From assembly GCF_040676675.1 (NCBI RefSeq), contig NZ_JBFAPK010000030.1:48000-111999 (forward strand): DNA of 64,000 nt, given 5' to 3'. Under the pieces are notes generated by a model. That model ran no database searches. It was not told the DNA's origin and saw nothing but the letters and a program-made list of their open reading frames with translations. The DNA is from JBFAPK01 sp040676675 (GTDB taxonomy: Bacteria; Actinomycetota; Actinomycetes; Mycobacteriales; Micromonosporaceae). Positions 41,501 through 49,233 of the stretch are shown here, in pieces. The number at the start of each line of letters is the position of its first letter. Positions within the stretch are counted from its first letter, which is position 1. A program made the translations under genes and the position numbers.

Positions 41501-42977
41501 CCCCGTCGAGCACCACCAGCACGTCGCGGAACGCCGCCTCGGCGGTGGCGGAGGCGGCGGCCGAGGAGCGGGCCGAGATCATGGCGACCAGTTCGGCGAT
41601 CCGGCGGGCGAGCGTCTGGGTGTCCGCGCCGATCGTGGCGACGGTCTCCTGCCCGTCGCGCGGCGACAGGTGCGGCAGCCACCGCGCCCACGACCAGCCG
41701 GGCTCGTCGCCCGTGCCGCTGAGCAGGTAGATCTGGAGATCCTCGGGGCTGTGCAGGACGGCCGCCTGGGCGAGCAGCCAGCGGGCGGTGGCGCGGGCCG
41801 TCTCGCCCCCGGCGACGCCGACCACGCCGTGCCGGCGTACCGCCACGGTCGCCGGTACGTCCAGGGCGCTCCACCGAACCTCGCGGCGGTTTTCGTCCCG
41901 CGCCGGGTCGGTGAGCACCACGTCGGAGGGGAGGTCGGCCGTGCCGGCCCGCAGCTCCAGGAAGTCCGGGTCGGAGCGGCGCCGCTCCCAGAGGCGGCGC
42001 TGCGGCCGTACCGCGATCAGCAGCACCGCCGCCGGGTCGGGGGCGGCCTCCCGGCGGGCCCGCCGTTCGCTTTCCAGCGCCTCGCGCGCCTCCTGCGCGA
42101 CCCGCGCCTTCTTCTCCTCGTACTGGGCCAGCCGGGCGCGGTACGAGGCGCGTCCCTGGCGCCGGTTGCTGATCTGGTTGGCGATCAGCGCGAGCGGCGA
42201 GAGCAGGGCGAAGAGCAGGGTGGCCGGGTTGTGGGTGAGGAAGTAGCTCGCCCCGGAGACGACCAGTGGGGCGAGTACGCCGATCAGCGCGAGCGGTCGC
42301 CGCTCCGGTGGGGCCGGCGGGTTGGGCAGGGTGAGCCGGGTGGTCCGGGCCGGCGGCAGCAGCCGGGGCGGCCGGTTGTAGTCCAGCCCGGTCCGGTCCT
42401 CCGACGGTTGCAGGGCGGCGTCGGCCCGCTCGGGGATCCGTAGCTCCAGCAGCGACGAGCCGACGGCCAGTTGGGCGCCCGGTGCCCAGAGCGTCTCGCC
42501 GGTCGCGGCGGTACGGTCCAGCAGCAGGTTGTCGCCGACCGGCAGCAGGTGGCAGCGGCCGTCCGGGGTGACGCGTACCCGGGCGGCCACGGCGGGCAGC
42601 GCCGGATCGGAGAGGCGTACCCGGCAGGTGCTGGCCGCGCCGACGGCGTGCTCGCCGATGTCCAGCGGATGTATGTCGCCCGCGTCGGTGCCGGCGACCA
42701 CGCGGATCTCCACCAGTCCCCGGGGCGGCGCGGTCGGCCCGTCCACGGGACGGTCCAGCGCCAGAACCGTACCCTGGCGCAGCGGCGCGTCGGCCAGCGT
42801 CAGGCCCGGGTCCAGCGGCGCGCCGGCCAGGTAGACCGAGGGCGGCCGGTCGGCCGGGACGGGCCGGCGGGCGGCCAGCGCCTCGGCGAGTTCCCGAACG
42901 GTGGTGTCGGGCGCGGCGTCGACCTGGTAGTCGGTGGTGACCGTGGTCGGGTCGACCACGGTGAGCAAGAGGCGCAC
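38538..42977 (-). CDS. Type VII secretion FtsK/SpoIIIE ATPase with FHA-like N-terminus (EssC/EccC-like)
   Basis: The 1479-residue protein has a ubiquitin-like start (~1-75) and an FHA-like region (~95-190). Two membrane helices (~228-262) and a linked pseudo-ATPase region follow, then three FtsK/SpoIIIE domains. The first FtsK domain has an intact Walker A, GTTGAGKSE (~645), and Walker B, LLIVIDEFASM. The second (GSSRSGRSQ, ~982) and third (GPPRSGRST, ~1274) have Arg for the Walker Lys, as in other EccC/EssC proteins where only one site is fully active. The FHA-TM-FtsK order is that of Firmicute EssC. It should power export of the WXG100 proteins and the RHS toxin. No EccB, EccD, EccE or mycosin gene lies in the window. 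Confidence 0.93.
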   Translation of the reverse strand: MRLLLTVVDPTTVTTDYQVDAAPDTTVRELAEALAARRPVPADRPPSVYLAGAPLDPGLTLADAPLRQGTVLALDRPVDGPTAPPRGLVEIRVVAGTDAGDIHPLDIGEHAVGAASTCRVRLSDPALPAVAARVRVTPDGRCHLLPVGDNLLLDRTAATGETLWAPGAQLAVGSSLLELRIPERADAALQPSEDRTGLDYNRPPRLLPPARTTRLTLPNPPAPPERRPLALIGVLAPLVVSGASYFLTHNPATLLFALLSPLALIANQISNRRQGRASYRARLAQYEEKKARVAQEAREALESERRARREAAPDPAAVLLIAVRPQRRLWERRRSDPDFLELRAGTADLPSDVVLTDPARDENRREVRWSALDVPATVAVRRHGVVGVAGGETARATARWLLAQAAVLHSPEDLQIYLLSGTGDEPGWSWARWLPHLSPRDGQETVATIGADTQTLARRIAELVAMISARSSAAASATAEAAFRDVLVVLDGARRLRSLPGVTQLLREGPAVGVYALCLDAEEKLLPEECQAVVSQQPDGTLLLTRTLAEPVAGVHPDLVSPGWLRTVARALAPLRDTGGADEGGALPDASRLLDVLALEPPEPEAVAARWATGGRTTEAVVGVSLDGPFALDLKRDGPHALVAGTTGAGKSELLQTLVASLAVANRPDAMTFVLVDYKGGSAFKDCVLLPHTVGMVTDLDTHLVSRALTSLSAELRRREHILAEAGAKDIDDYVELLRREPTRTPMPRLLIVIDEFASMVRDLPDFVTGLVNIAQRGRSLGIHLVLATQRPGGVVSPEIRANTNLRIALRVTDSSESQDVLNAPDAASISKSTPGRAYVRLAQSSLVPFQAGRVGGFRPGAWSGQRQRPAPALTPLDWTDLGRPAPARPGGAGPESTELTDLAVLVEAVRGASERLGIPPQHSPWLPALPATLTLADLPAARTGDYHLPAVGYGLVDLPDRQEQVPLELDLATLGHLHVIGSSRSGRSQTLRTLAGALALAHSSADVHLYGIDCGNGALLALAELPHCGAVVRRTEAERLGRLLSRLTAELGRRQQLLASTGSASLVELRAAAAPEARPPHLLVLLDRWEVFDKTFADFDNGTLMAALLTLLREGAGAGIHVVLAGDRSMFSTRVSATTEEKLVLRLSERSDYSMVGINYRQLPEEIPTGRAIRAVDSAEAQIALLGADGSGQGQARVLAEIAEAARRRDADLPKAARPFRIDVLPDEVTLAQARALVGSPGPLWTLLGVGGDQLAGVGPDLASIPTFVVAGPPRSGRSTVLLTMVAELLGRGTPVVIAAPRRSPLRELAGLPGVLDLVAGEDLTSARLTSVLAGVPGPAVVVLDDAELLLKCDAGSDLGEIARTGAETGRALVMAGTIDGLSGGFGGWHVDARRNRQGALISPQGLGDGELLGAKLSRGQLGGGRPGRVLAHFGDGTVRVVQVPRADVESVRAALPARETLPEPGPASARNAEPVRG

Positions 42978-43082
42978 GGCATTCTCCTGGTTGGTCGGTC
43001 CGATCGAACAGCCGACGGACGACGAGACGGCTCGGGGCCGCGCGGTGGGCGTACCACCCGCGCGGCCCCGTGGTCGGCCGGT

Positions 43083-43376
43083 TCAGCCGAGGCTGTTGCC
43101 GGTCTGGGTGTCGGTGTCCTCGAACGCCGTGCCGACCTGCTGGAGGTACTGGCTGATGCCCTCCATGCCCTGCAATGTCTGGTCGACGCTGCCCTTGTAC
43201 TCGTCGAAGTACGGGCCGAACTTCGCCTGCGCGGCGGGGGTGTTGTACCCGCCCTGGATCAGAGTGTCGATCTTGCTCTTGGCCTGGTTCATCCCGTCCA
43301 GCAGCGTCTGCATGTTCTGCTGCAGCCAGCTCGCCGACTCCTGCATGTCCTCGGTGACGACGTGGTACGTGGCCAT
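43083..43376 (-). CDS. WXG100-family type VII substrate
   Basis: The 97-residue protein forms a helical hairpin (ATYHVVTEDMQESASWLQQN, LLDGMNQAKSKIDTLIQ, then GSVDQTLQGMEGISQYLQQVG). It has the length of ESX proteins and lies 105 nt upstream of the secretion ATPase on the same strand. The canonical Trp-x-Gly turn is not present; the bend is at GGYNTPAAQAKF. ATG 43376 is preceded by AGGAAAG. It is most likely the secreted substrate or chaperone of this ATPase. Confidence 0.85.
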   Translation of the reverse strand: MATYHVVTEDMQESASWLQQNMQTLLDGMNQAKSKIDTLIQGGYNTPAAQAKFGPYFDEYKGSVDQTLQGMEGISQYLQQVGTAFEDTDTQTGNSLG

Positions 43377-43704
43377 GGTGATACCCGCTTTCCTGAATTG
43401 GTGGGGTGTCGCGGGGGACCGGCGGCTCATCGCCGCTGCGGCGTCCCGCCGCCGTTGACACCACCCACACGGACCCGCGCCGGATTCGGTTCAGCCGGTT
43501 CCGCGTCCGGTCCGGGAACGTTTCCGGTCCGGCCGGTCCCGTTTCCGGTTCGGCTCCCGGGCCGGCCGGTTCGGCTTCCGGTTCAACCGGTCCCTTTCCG
43601 GTCCGGCGGTTCCGGTGAACCGCCGCGCTGTCCGGCCCGTGTGGATGCCGACCGGCCCACCGCCGCGGTGGGCGCAGGAGCGAGAGACCACGAGGTGGAC
43701 CATC
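43377..43704. other. Divergent intergenic region with TTCCGGT repeats
   Basis: This 328-nt gap separates the divergent WXG100 and lipoprotein genes. Between ~43490 and ~43620 it is built from many short TTTCCGGTCCGG / TTCCGGTTCGG units in both orientations. The promoters of both genes must lie here, but no clear -35/-10 pair is visible. Confidence 0.5.
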
Positions 43705-44406
43705 ATGATGCTGCGCAGCAAGCTCGCGGGTACCGCGTTCGCCGTGGCCGGCCTGGCGGCGCTGGCCGCCTGCGGCACCACCACGCCGGCGGTCACCCCG
43801 GCCGCACAGACCGGCGTGCCCGCCACCGCGTCGCCGGTACCGACGGTCGAGGCGACGCCCGAGGTGATCGAGGCATCGCCAAGCTCTCCCGCGAGTCCCG
43901 TACCGCGGCCGACGGTGGCGAAGACCCAGCGTCGCGTCGAGATCTACAGTGGCCCGTCGGACGTACCGCTGCCGTCCCCGGCCGCCAACGGCAAGGCCGG
44001 CAACGTCGTGCAGCTGAACAGCACCGCCTCGGACGAGATCGGCACGTACGTCGCCGACGGCCGGGGCATGACCCTCTACCGCTTCGACAAGGACACCGCC
44101 AAGCCGTCGAAGTCCGCCTGCACCGGCGACTGCGCCAAGACCTGGCCGCCGCTGCTGATCAAGTCGCCTGGCAAGATCTACCCGAGCGGGGTGGACCCGC
44201 GGCTCGTGGGCTACGTCGAGCGGCCCGACGGCACCTGCCAGGTCACCGTCAACGGCTGGCCGGTCTACTACTTCGCCAAGGACACCAAGCCCGGTGACCT
44301 GCTGGGCCAGGGCGTGGGCGGCGCCTGGTTCGCGATCGGCCCGTCGGGCGGCAAGACCCGGGCCGCCGTCGAGGTGGTTCCCGTACCGGGCAGCGCCGGC
44401 TACTGA
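43705..44406 (+). CDS. Secreted-repeat (COG4315-like) lipoprotein
   Basis: The 233-residue lipoprotein has the lipobox LAAC (~Cys23) after a hydrophobic core, then a long Pro/Thr/Ser linker (~25-70). Its repeat pair is MTLYRFDKDTAKPSKSACTGDC and WPVYYFAKDTKPGDLLGQG, very close to the lipoprotein at 25892. The Cys pair CTGDC is conserved. ATG 43705 has GAGGTGG 6 nt upstream. It is divergent from the WXG100 gene and 15 nt before the DUF4333 gene. It is the third copy of this family in 20 kb, each next to a regulator or secretion gene. Confidence 0.87.
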   Translation: MMLRSKLAGTAFAVAGLAALAACGTTTPAVTPAAQTGVPATASPVPTVEATPEVIEASPSSPASPVPRPTVAKTQRRVEIYSGPSDVPLPSPAANGKAGNVVQLNSTASDEIGTYVADGRGMTLYRFDKDTAKPSKSACTGDCAKTWPPLLIKSPGKIYPSGVDPRLVGYVERPDGTCQVTVNGWPVYYFAKDTKPGDLLGQGVGGAWFAIGPSGGKTRAAVEVVPVPGSAGY

Positions 44407-44421
44407 GTCGGGGAGTCGACG

Positions 44422-44943
44422 ATGACCAGCCCGTACGAATTCCTGGAGCAGAACGGCCCGCAGCAGTGGGGCGCGTACGGCGGCGGCCAGCCGACGGACG
44501 CGGCGCGGCCGACGCCCGCGCCGGGATGGGGACCGGCGCCCGCCCCGCAGTGGGGACCGGCGACGGAGTCCGGCGGCCCGGGCGGCCCCGGCGGTACGAC
44601 TCGGCGCGGCCGGCGGGTGCGCTGGCCGCTGCGGCGCGGGGCGACGCTCGCGGTCGCGGTACCGGTGGCGCTGCTGGTGGCCCTGGTCGCGGTCCTCGGC
44701 TTCGGCTGGCCCGGCTTCCTCAACCGCACCGTCTTCGACGCCGCCGGGGTGCAGGCCGGCGTGGCGAACGTACTCCGGACCAGCTACCAGGTCGACGCGA
44801 GCGAGATCAGCTGCCCGCCCGACCAACCGGTCCGGGCCGGCACCCGGTTCCCCTGCTCGGTGGTGGTCGACGGCCAGCGGCGGACCGTGACGATCGTGGT
44901 CCGCTCCGACGACGGCCGGTTCGAGGTCGGGCGCCCGCAGTGA
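44422..44943 (+). CDS. DUF4333 domain membrane protein
   Basis: The 173-residue protein has a Pro/Gly/Gln-rich cytoplasmic N-terminus (~1-60), one membrane helix (~70-95) and a C-terminal outside domain. That domain has the DUF4333 pattern ISCPPDQPVRAGTRFPCSVVVDGQ and TVTIVVRSDDGRFEV. GGGGAG lies upstream of the ATG. Such proteins are common in actinobacteria and their function is unknown. Only 15 nt separate it from the lipoprotein gene, so they form one operon. Confidence 0.85.
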   Translation: MTSPYEFLEQNGPQQWGAYGGGQPTDAARPTPAPGWGPAPAPQWGPATESGGPGGPGGTTRRGRRVRWPLRRGATLAVAVPVALLVALVAVLGFGWPGFLNRTVFDAAGVQAGVANVLRTSYQVDASEISCPPDQPVRAGTRFPCSVVVDGQRRTVTIVVRSDDGRFEVGRPQ

Positions 44944-45087
44944 CCGCCCGAGACGACTCCGGCCACGGCCGGTTCGGGTGGGGCCCGCCGGGCCTGGCGA
45001 AGGCCCTCGGGCCCGATCTCCTCGCGTGCGGCGGGGCCCGCCGGGGCGTCGGGTCGCGACCCGGCTGGGCCGGACCCGGCCGCCGGG

Positions 45088-46107
45088 TCAGCGGGGCGCC
45101 GCATCGGTGTCGGTGCAGGTCCGGCCGGCGTTGAGGCAGTCGACCACGCGCGCCATCGACGCGTCGGACATCAGGTTGACGAAGAACGCGTGATCGGTGA
45201 GTGGGCTGTTGCGCTGCCCGTCGAACGCGTCGATCCGGTACCGGGTGCCGGCCGGCAGGTCGTACGCGGTGACGATGCGCAGCCGTGGTACCGCGAAGGT
45301 GCCGACCGGGCAGCCGCCACCGGGCAACGGGAAGGCCAACTGCTCCCGGTGGTCGGCGCTGTCCACCCGCCGGCCGTCCCAGCAGCTCGGGAAGTCGAAG
45401 ACGCGCAGCACCCGCTCGCCCGGGGCGCAGAGCGGATACCGGGTGGTACGCCGGTCCGGGGTGTCCGAGCAGGTCCAGGTGGCCTGCGCCCGCGCGCCGC
45501 CGTTCGTGATCGCGACGGCGTCGCCCATCGTGCCGCGCAGCAGCCTCGGCATCGGGACGACGGGCGTACGCGGGTTGCCGTGGAAGCTGAGCGTCACCTC
45601 GACGGGTACCTGGATCGGGCCGCCGTGCTCGTCGCCCTCGGCCGGGACGGTGCGCAGCACCGGCCAGTAGTAGGTCGACCTGTCGCCGTTGGCGCAGCTC
45701 GTGCCCGCCCCCGCGAGGCTCTCGACGGTGGAGTTCACGTCGGTCGAGAGGTTGCCGACGTAGTCGTGCACGTGGTGGACCGGGCCCGGGACACCGGGCA
45801 CGACCACGACGTTGGCGGTGTTGCGGTGGCCGTTCTCGTTGCGGCCGCAGTCCCAGGTGTACGTGCCGGTCGCCGACCCCGCGACCGGCGCCGGCTCGGC
45901 CGGCCCGCGCGGTACCGCCGACATGTCGACGTAGTCGGGCCCGAGCCGCGCGGCGGCCACCGACCGCGGTGACTCCGCGCTGGCGCCGGCGCCCAGGCCG
46001 ACCCCCACGCCGATCCCGAGCAGTAGCACCTCCAGTACCAGCGCGAGGACGATTCCCCTTCGTCCCGCCGCCGGCGTCCGCATGAATTCCAGCCTACGTG
46101 TCCGCAT
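45088..46107 (-). CDS. Secreted DUF1996 family protein
   Basis: The 339-residue protein has an N-terminal signal or anchor helix and a single DUF1996 domain (YTWDCGRNENGHRN, HVHDYVGNLS, YYWPVLRT, CSDTP, CWDGRRVDSADHREQLAFP). Six or more cysteines in the outside domain could form disulfides. Relatives are secreted proteins of actinomycetes and fungi without known activity, sometimes attached to lectin domains. An alternative ATG at 46083 would give a more standard signal peptide. Confidence 0.88.
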   Translation of the reverse strand: MRTRRLEFMRTPAAGRRGIVLALVLEVLLLGIGVGVGLGAGASAESPRSVAAARLGPDYVDMSAVPRGPAEPAPVAGSATGTYTWDCGRNENGHRNTANVVVVPGVPGPVHHVHDYVGNLSTDVNSTVESLAGAGTSCANGDRSTYYWPVLRTVPAEGDEHGGPIQVPVEVTLSFHGNPRTPVVPMPRLLRGTMGDAVAITNGGARAQATWTCSDTPDRRTTRYPLCAPGERVLRVFDFPSCWDGRRVDSADHREQLAFPLPGGGCPVGTFAVPRLRIVTAYDLPAGTRYRIDAFDGQRNSPLTDHAFFVNLMSDASMARVVDCLNAGRTCTDTDAAPR

Positions 46108-46425
46108 CCGTCGCCCCCGGCTCGCTCAATCCGGCCCCCCGTGGTTGAGCTGCACGAGCCGGAGGCTATGCGGCGGCCGGTCGCGCTGGCCAGCGCGTCG
46201 AGGCCGGAGTGTGTTCCGTTACATGGGAGGCCCGGCTCGCGCGTGCCCCACGGGCCGGGCGGGGGTGTTTGGGCGGTAACGCACGGTGGTACATGACGTC
46301 AGGAATACCTGGCCCTGCGGCCCGGGCGTGACCGACACGCTCGCCGCCGTCCTCGACCACCGCCCGGAGACCTCGAAGCCGATGCCCAGCACCGATCGGC
46401 CGGACCTCGCCCGCCGAGGGGCGTC
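46108..46425. other. Divergent intergenic region, nothing clearly recognised
   Basis: This 318-nt gap lies between the DUF1996 gene and the damaged MFS gene. It contains GTTACATG near 46219 and GGTAACGC near 46275, which form a weak inverted pair, and a GC-rich imperfect inverted repeat around 46230-46262. No coding signal or clear promoter is visible. Confidence 0.4.
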
Positions 46426-47929
46426 ATGACCGTCGAAGCGATCCGGTCCGACCCGGACGAGGTACCGTCCACGGCCCGCCACCTCATGCTGGCCATCGTC
46501 TGCGTCACCCAGTTCATGGTGGTGCTCGGCGTCACCCGTGACGATCACCCTGCCGGCCGTCGAGGCGGACCTGTCGTTCCGGCCGCGGGATCTCCAGTGG
46601 ACGATCAGCGCCTACCCGCTGGCGTTCGCGGGGGCGCTGGTCGTCGCCGGCCGGGCCGCCGATCTCTACGGACGGCGCCGGTTGTTCGTCGCCGGACTGG
46701 CCGTGTTCGGCGTGGCGTCGCTGGGCTGCGCCGCGGCGACCACGCCGGCGCTACTGCTGGCGGCCCGCGCGGTGCAGGGCCTCGGCGCCGCCGCGCTGGC
46801 GCCCTCGGCGTTGGCGATCCTGGTCGCGATCTTCCCCGCCGGGCGGCGGCTGAACGCCGGGGTCGCCTGGTACACGGCGGCGCAGGCGGTCGGCGGCGCG
46901 TCCGGCTGGGTCGTCGGCGGCGTCGTCAGCGACCACGTGGGCTGGCGCTGGCTCTTCGTGGCCAATGTGCCGGTATGCGTCGCGGCGGTCCTCACGACCT
47001 GGCGGGCGCTCCCCGCCGACCCGTCCGCGGTACGTGGCGGCGCGCGACAGCTCGACTATCCCGGCGCGCTCCTGGTGACCACCGGGATCACCCTGGTCGT
47101 CCTCGGCCTCACCCAGGTGGGTGCCGGGGGGAGCGGTTGGTCGGTCGCCGTCGGGCTCGGCGCGGGTCCGCTGCTGCTCGCGCTGCTGACCCGGGTGGAG
47201 CGGCGGGCCGCCAGCCCGCTGGTACCGGCGCGGCTGCTGCGCCGAAAGGCGCTGGTCACCGGGTTGGCGGTAGCGCTGGTGTTGACCGCCGCCACCACAT
47301 CCGTGCTGTTGCTCTGCTCGCTCTACCTCCAGCACGTCGCCGGCTGGAGCGCGGCGACCAGCGGGCTGGCCTTCGTGCCCTTCAACCTCGCGGTCATCGC
47401 CGCGTCGATGATCGGGCCGATGCTGCTGCGCCGGCTCGCCCCCGACGCGGCGATGGTGCTCGGGCTCGGCGCCATCTGTGCGGGCTCCGTCGTGCTCATG
47501 GCCCTGCCGGAACACGGGCCGCCGCTGGTCGTGACGGTACCGGCGTTCGTGCTGCTGGGACTGGGCAATGGTCTCGCCGCCGTGGCGGCCGTGAGTGCCG
47601 GCACCCGGGCCGCCGGGGACAGTCCCGGGGTGGCGTCCGGGCTGCTGAACAGCGCCAGCGAGTTCGGTGTCGCGCTGGGGCTCGCCGTGCTCGTCACGAT
47701 CGCGTCCGCCCGGACCGCGGCCCTGTCCGGCGTCCGGCCGGCCGCGGCCCTGCTCGACGGGTACCGCTGGGCGTTCGCCGCCGGCGCGGTGGTCGCCGCG
47801 GCGGTCGCGCTCGCCGTGCTGGCGACGTCACGGCCCCGGCCCGGCCGGCGTGGCGTCAGGCCCGTACCAGCGGGACCTCGACCAGGTGCTCGGCCAGGAA
47901 CCAGGTCTGCAACTCGCCGGTACGGATGA
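46426..47929 (+). pseudogene. MFS transporter (EmrB/QacA-like), frameshifted in the first membrane helix
   Basis: The N-terminus (MTVEAIRS, HLMLAIVCVTQFMVVLG) is read from ATG 46426, but the rest of the protein continues in the next frame from VTITLPAVEADL. Removing one C from the CCC at 46535-46537 joins them as QFMVVLGVTVTITLPAVEADLSF, the usual DHA2-family sequence. After the shift the frame is intact, with Rossmann-free MFS motifs AGRAADLYGRRR and ~13 further helices, to a stop at 47929. A GTG at 46538 could start a protein lacking half of helix 1. Either a real inactivating mutation or a sequencing error explains this. The last 74 nt overlap the dps gene. Confidence 0.85.
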
Positions 47930-48434
47930 CGTTGGAGACGAGGATGTCGTTGCTGCCGTCGTCGCCCATCTCGGCGACCCGGCCGGCGGCGTCGTGGCAG
48001 TCGATGAGGATCATCTCGTGCGTCTCCAGCAGCCGGGAGAGCATGACGGGCACCTCCTCGGCACCGTCCGGGGGCCGGGGCACCCTGGTGATCTCGGCGA
48101 CGTGGCGGGGGTCGCCCACCGCCACCCCGCCGAGGGTCTGCACCCGTTCGGCCAGCAGGTCGACGAGGGCGAGCTGCTCGCCGGCGTGCTTGTCCAGCAG
48201 CAGGTGCAGCTGGTAGAAGGTCGGGCCGCGCATCAGCCAGTGGTACTTCTTGTAGAGCGCGTAGAGGATCTGGGTGTCGGCGAGCACCCGGTTGAGCCGT
48301 TCGCACGAGTACATCCGCGTCTCGAACGAGAGCCCGAGCGGGAACTGGCGGACGGTACCGAACTCCTGGATCTCCCTGCCACGCTGGTGCAGCCAGGGCT
48401 GGCTGCCGTCGTCGTGTGCGCCCGGTGAGCTCAT
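47856..48434 (-). CDS. dps: Dps-family DNA-protection/ferritin-like protein
   Basis: The 192-residue ferritin-like protein has the Dps ferroxidase motif YKKYHWLMRGPTFYQLHLLLDKHAGEQLALVD split over two subunits (His, Asp, Glu). A four-helix bundle forms shells that bind iron and shield DNA during oxidative stress or starvation. ATG 48434 follows GAGAGAGG. The 3' end is convergent with, and overlaps, the damaged MFS gene by 74 nt. The acidic C-terminus (LAEHLVEVPLV) is short, so DNA binding by a basic tail is not expected. Confidence 0.93.
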   Translation of the reverse strand: MSSPGAHDDGSQPWLHQRGREIQEFGTVRQFPLGLSFETRMYSCERLNRVLADTQILYALYKKYHWLMRGPTFYQLHLLLDKHAGEQLALVDLLAERVQTLGGVAVGDPRHVAEITRVPRPPDGAEEVPVMLSRLLETHEMILIDCHDAAGRVAEMGDDGSNDILVSNVIRTGELQTWFLAEHLVEVPLVRA

Positions 48435-48568
48435 GAGCGGCCTCTCTCTCGCCATGGGCGATGGTCGTCGGGACGCGTGGCTACCCCGCCGAACCGCCGC
48501 CAAACCCGCCGCATCCACCGAAACCGCCCCGGGCCTGCCGGCTCTCGCAACCGGGCTGGGCCGCCGGC

Positions 48569-49162
48569 TTACGGGCGGCCGCCGCGGTTCACCACGCGCT
48601 GGTCGGCCATCCCCTCGCGCCAGTCCCGTACGTGGTCCCGCAGCTGGTCGAAGAGGAGCAGCGGCGGCCCGCCGACGAGGTTGCGTGACGCGGTGTCCCC
48701 GGCGTGGGGGTGCGGCCGGGTCGGTGCGGCGGCCTCCGCCGCCCGTACCGCCCCCGCCATCTGCTGGAGCTGGTCGACGGAGAGCCGTTCCCGCAGCCGG
48801 GGAAACTCCGCGGTCTCCTCGTGCGCCGCGTGCGCCGAGACCGCCTGGGCGAAGGCGTCGAGCTTGCCGTCGAACTCCGGATGGTCGACGCCGAGGTCGT
48901 AGAGTTCGGCCAGGGCCTGCTTGGCCTCGTGTTCCTCGGCCAGCCGGCCGTCCACCACCCGCTCGCCGTCCTGGATCGCCCGGCGCGCGGCGGGGTGGAC
49001 CACCTCCTCCTCCGCGGTCTCGTGCACCGCGAGGACGTGTACGAGCTGCTCGAAGAGTTCCCGCTTCCGCCGACCCGTCTCGCGCGGGATCCGGCTGAAC
49101 AGAATCTTGATCTCCTTGTGCTGCGCCAGCAGCACGTCCACCACGTCCTGCTCCCTCGTCAT
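48569..49162 (-). CDS. Hemerythrin HHE-domain protein
   Basis: The 197-residue protein has the hemerythrin HHE pattern: LLAQHKEIKILF, LAVHETAEEEVVHP, EEHEAKQALAEL and SAHAAHEETAEFPRL give the His/Glu ligands of a diiron site (~1-130). The last ~60 residues are a less conserved tail (HPHAGDTASRN, LFDQLRDHVRDWREG). ATG 49162 has GCGAGG upstream; a GTG at 49171 is in frame. Such proteins bind oxygen or nitric oxide or repair iron centres. It lies 134 nt upstream of dps on the same strand, suggesting a joint stress role. Confidence 0.9.
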   Translation of the reverse strand: MTREQDVVDVLLAQHKEIKILFSRIPRETGRRKRELFEQLVHVLAVHETAEEEVVHPAARRAIQDGERVVDGRLAEEHEAKQALAELYDLGVDHPEFDGKLDAFAQAVSAHAAHEETAEFPRLRERLSVDQLQQMAGAVRAAEAAAPTRPHPHAGDTASRNLVGGPPLLLFDQLRDHVRDWREGMADQRVVNRGGRP

Positions 49163-49233
49163 CCGGATCACCTCGCCGTCGGCGTCGTAGGGCGGAAGTA
49201 CGGCTCGACCGGGAGTTCCCCGGCGTACGGCGG

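Noticed and set aside
40141..44826. A 1561-residue open frame spanning the ATPase gene and its neighbours in another frame
   Set aside because: Composition is low-complexity Arg/Gly/Pro and it runs through three well-supported genes, including divergent ones.
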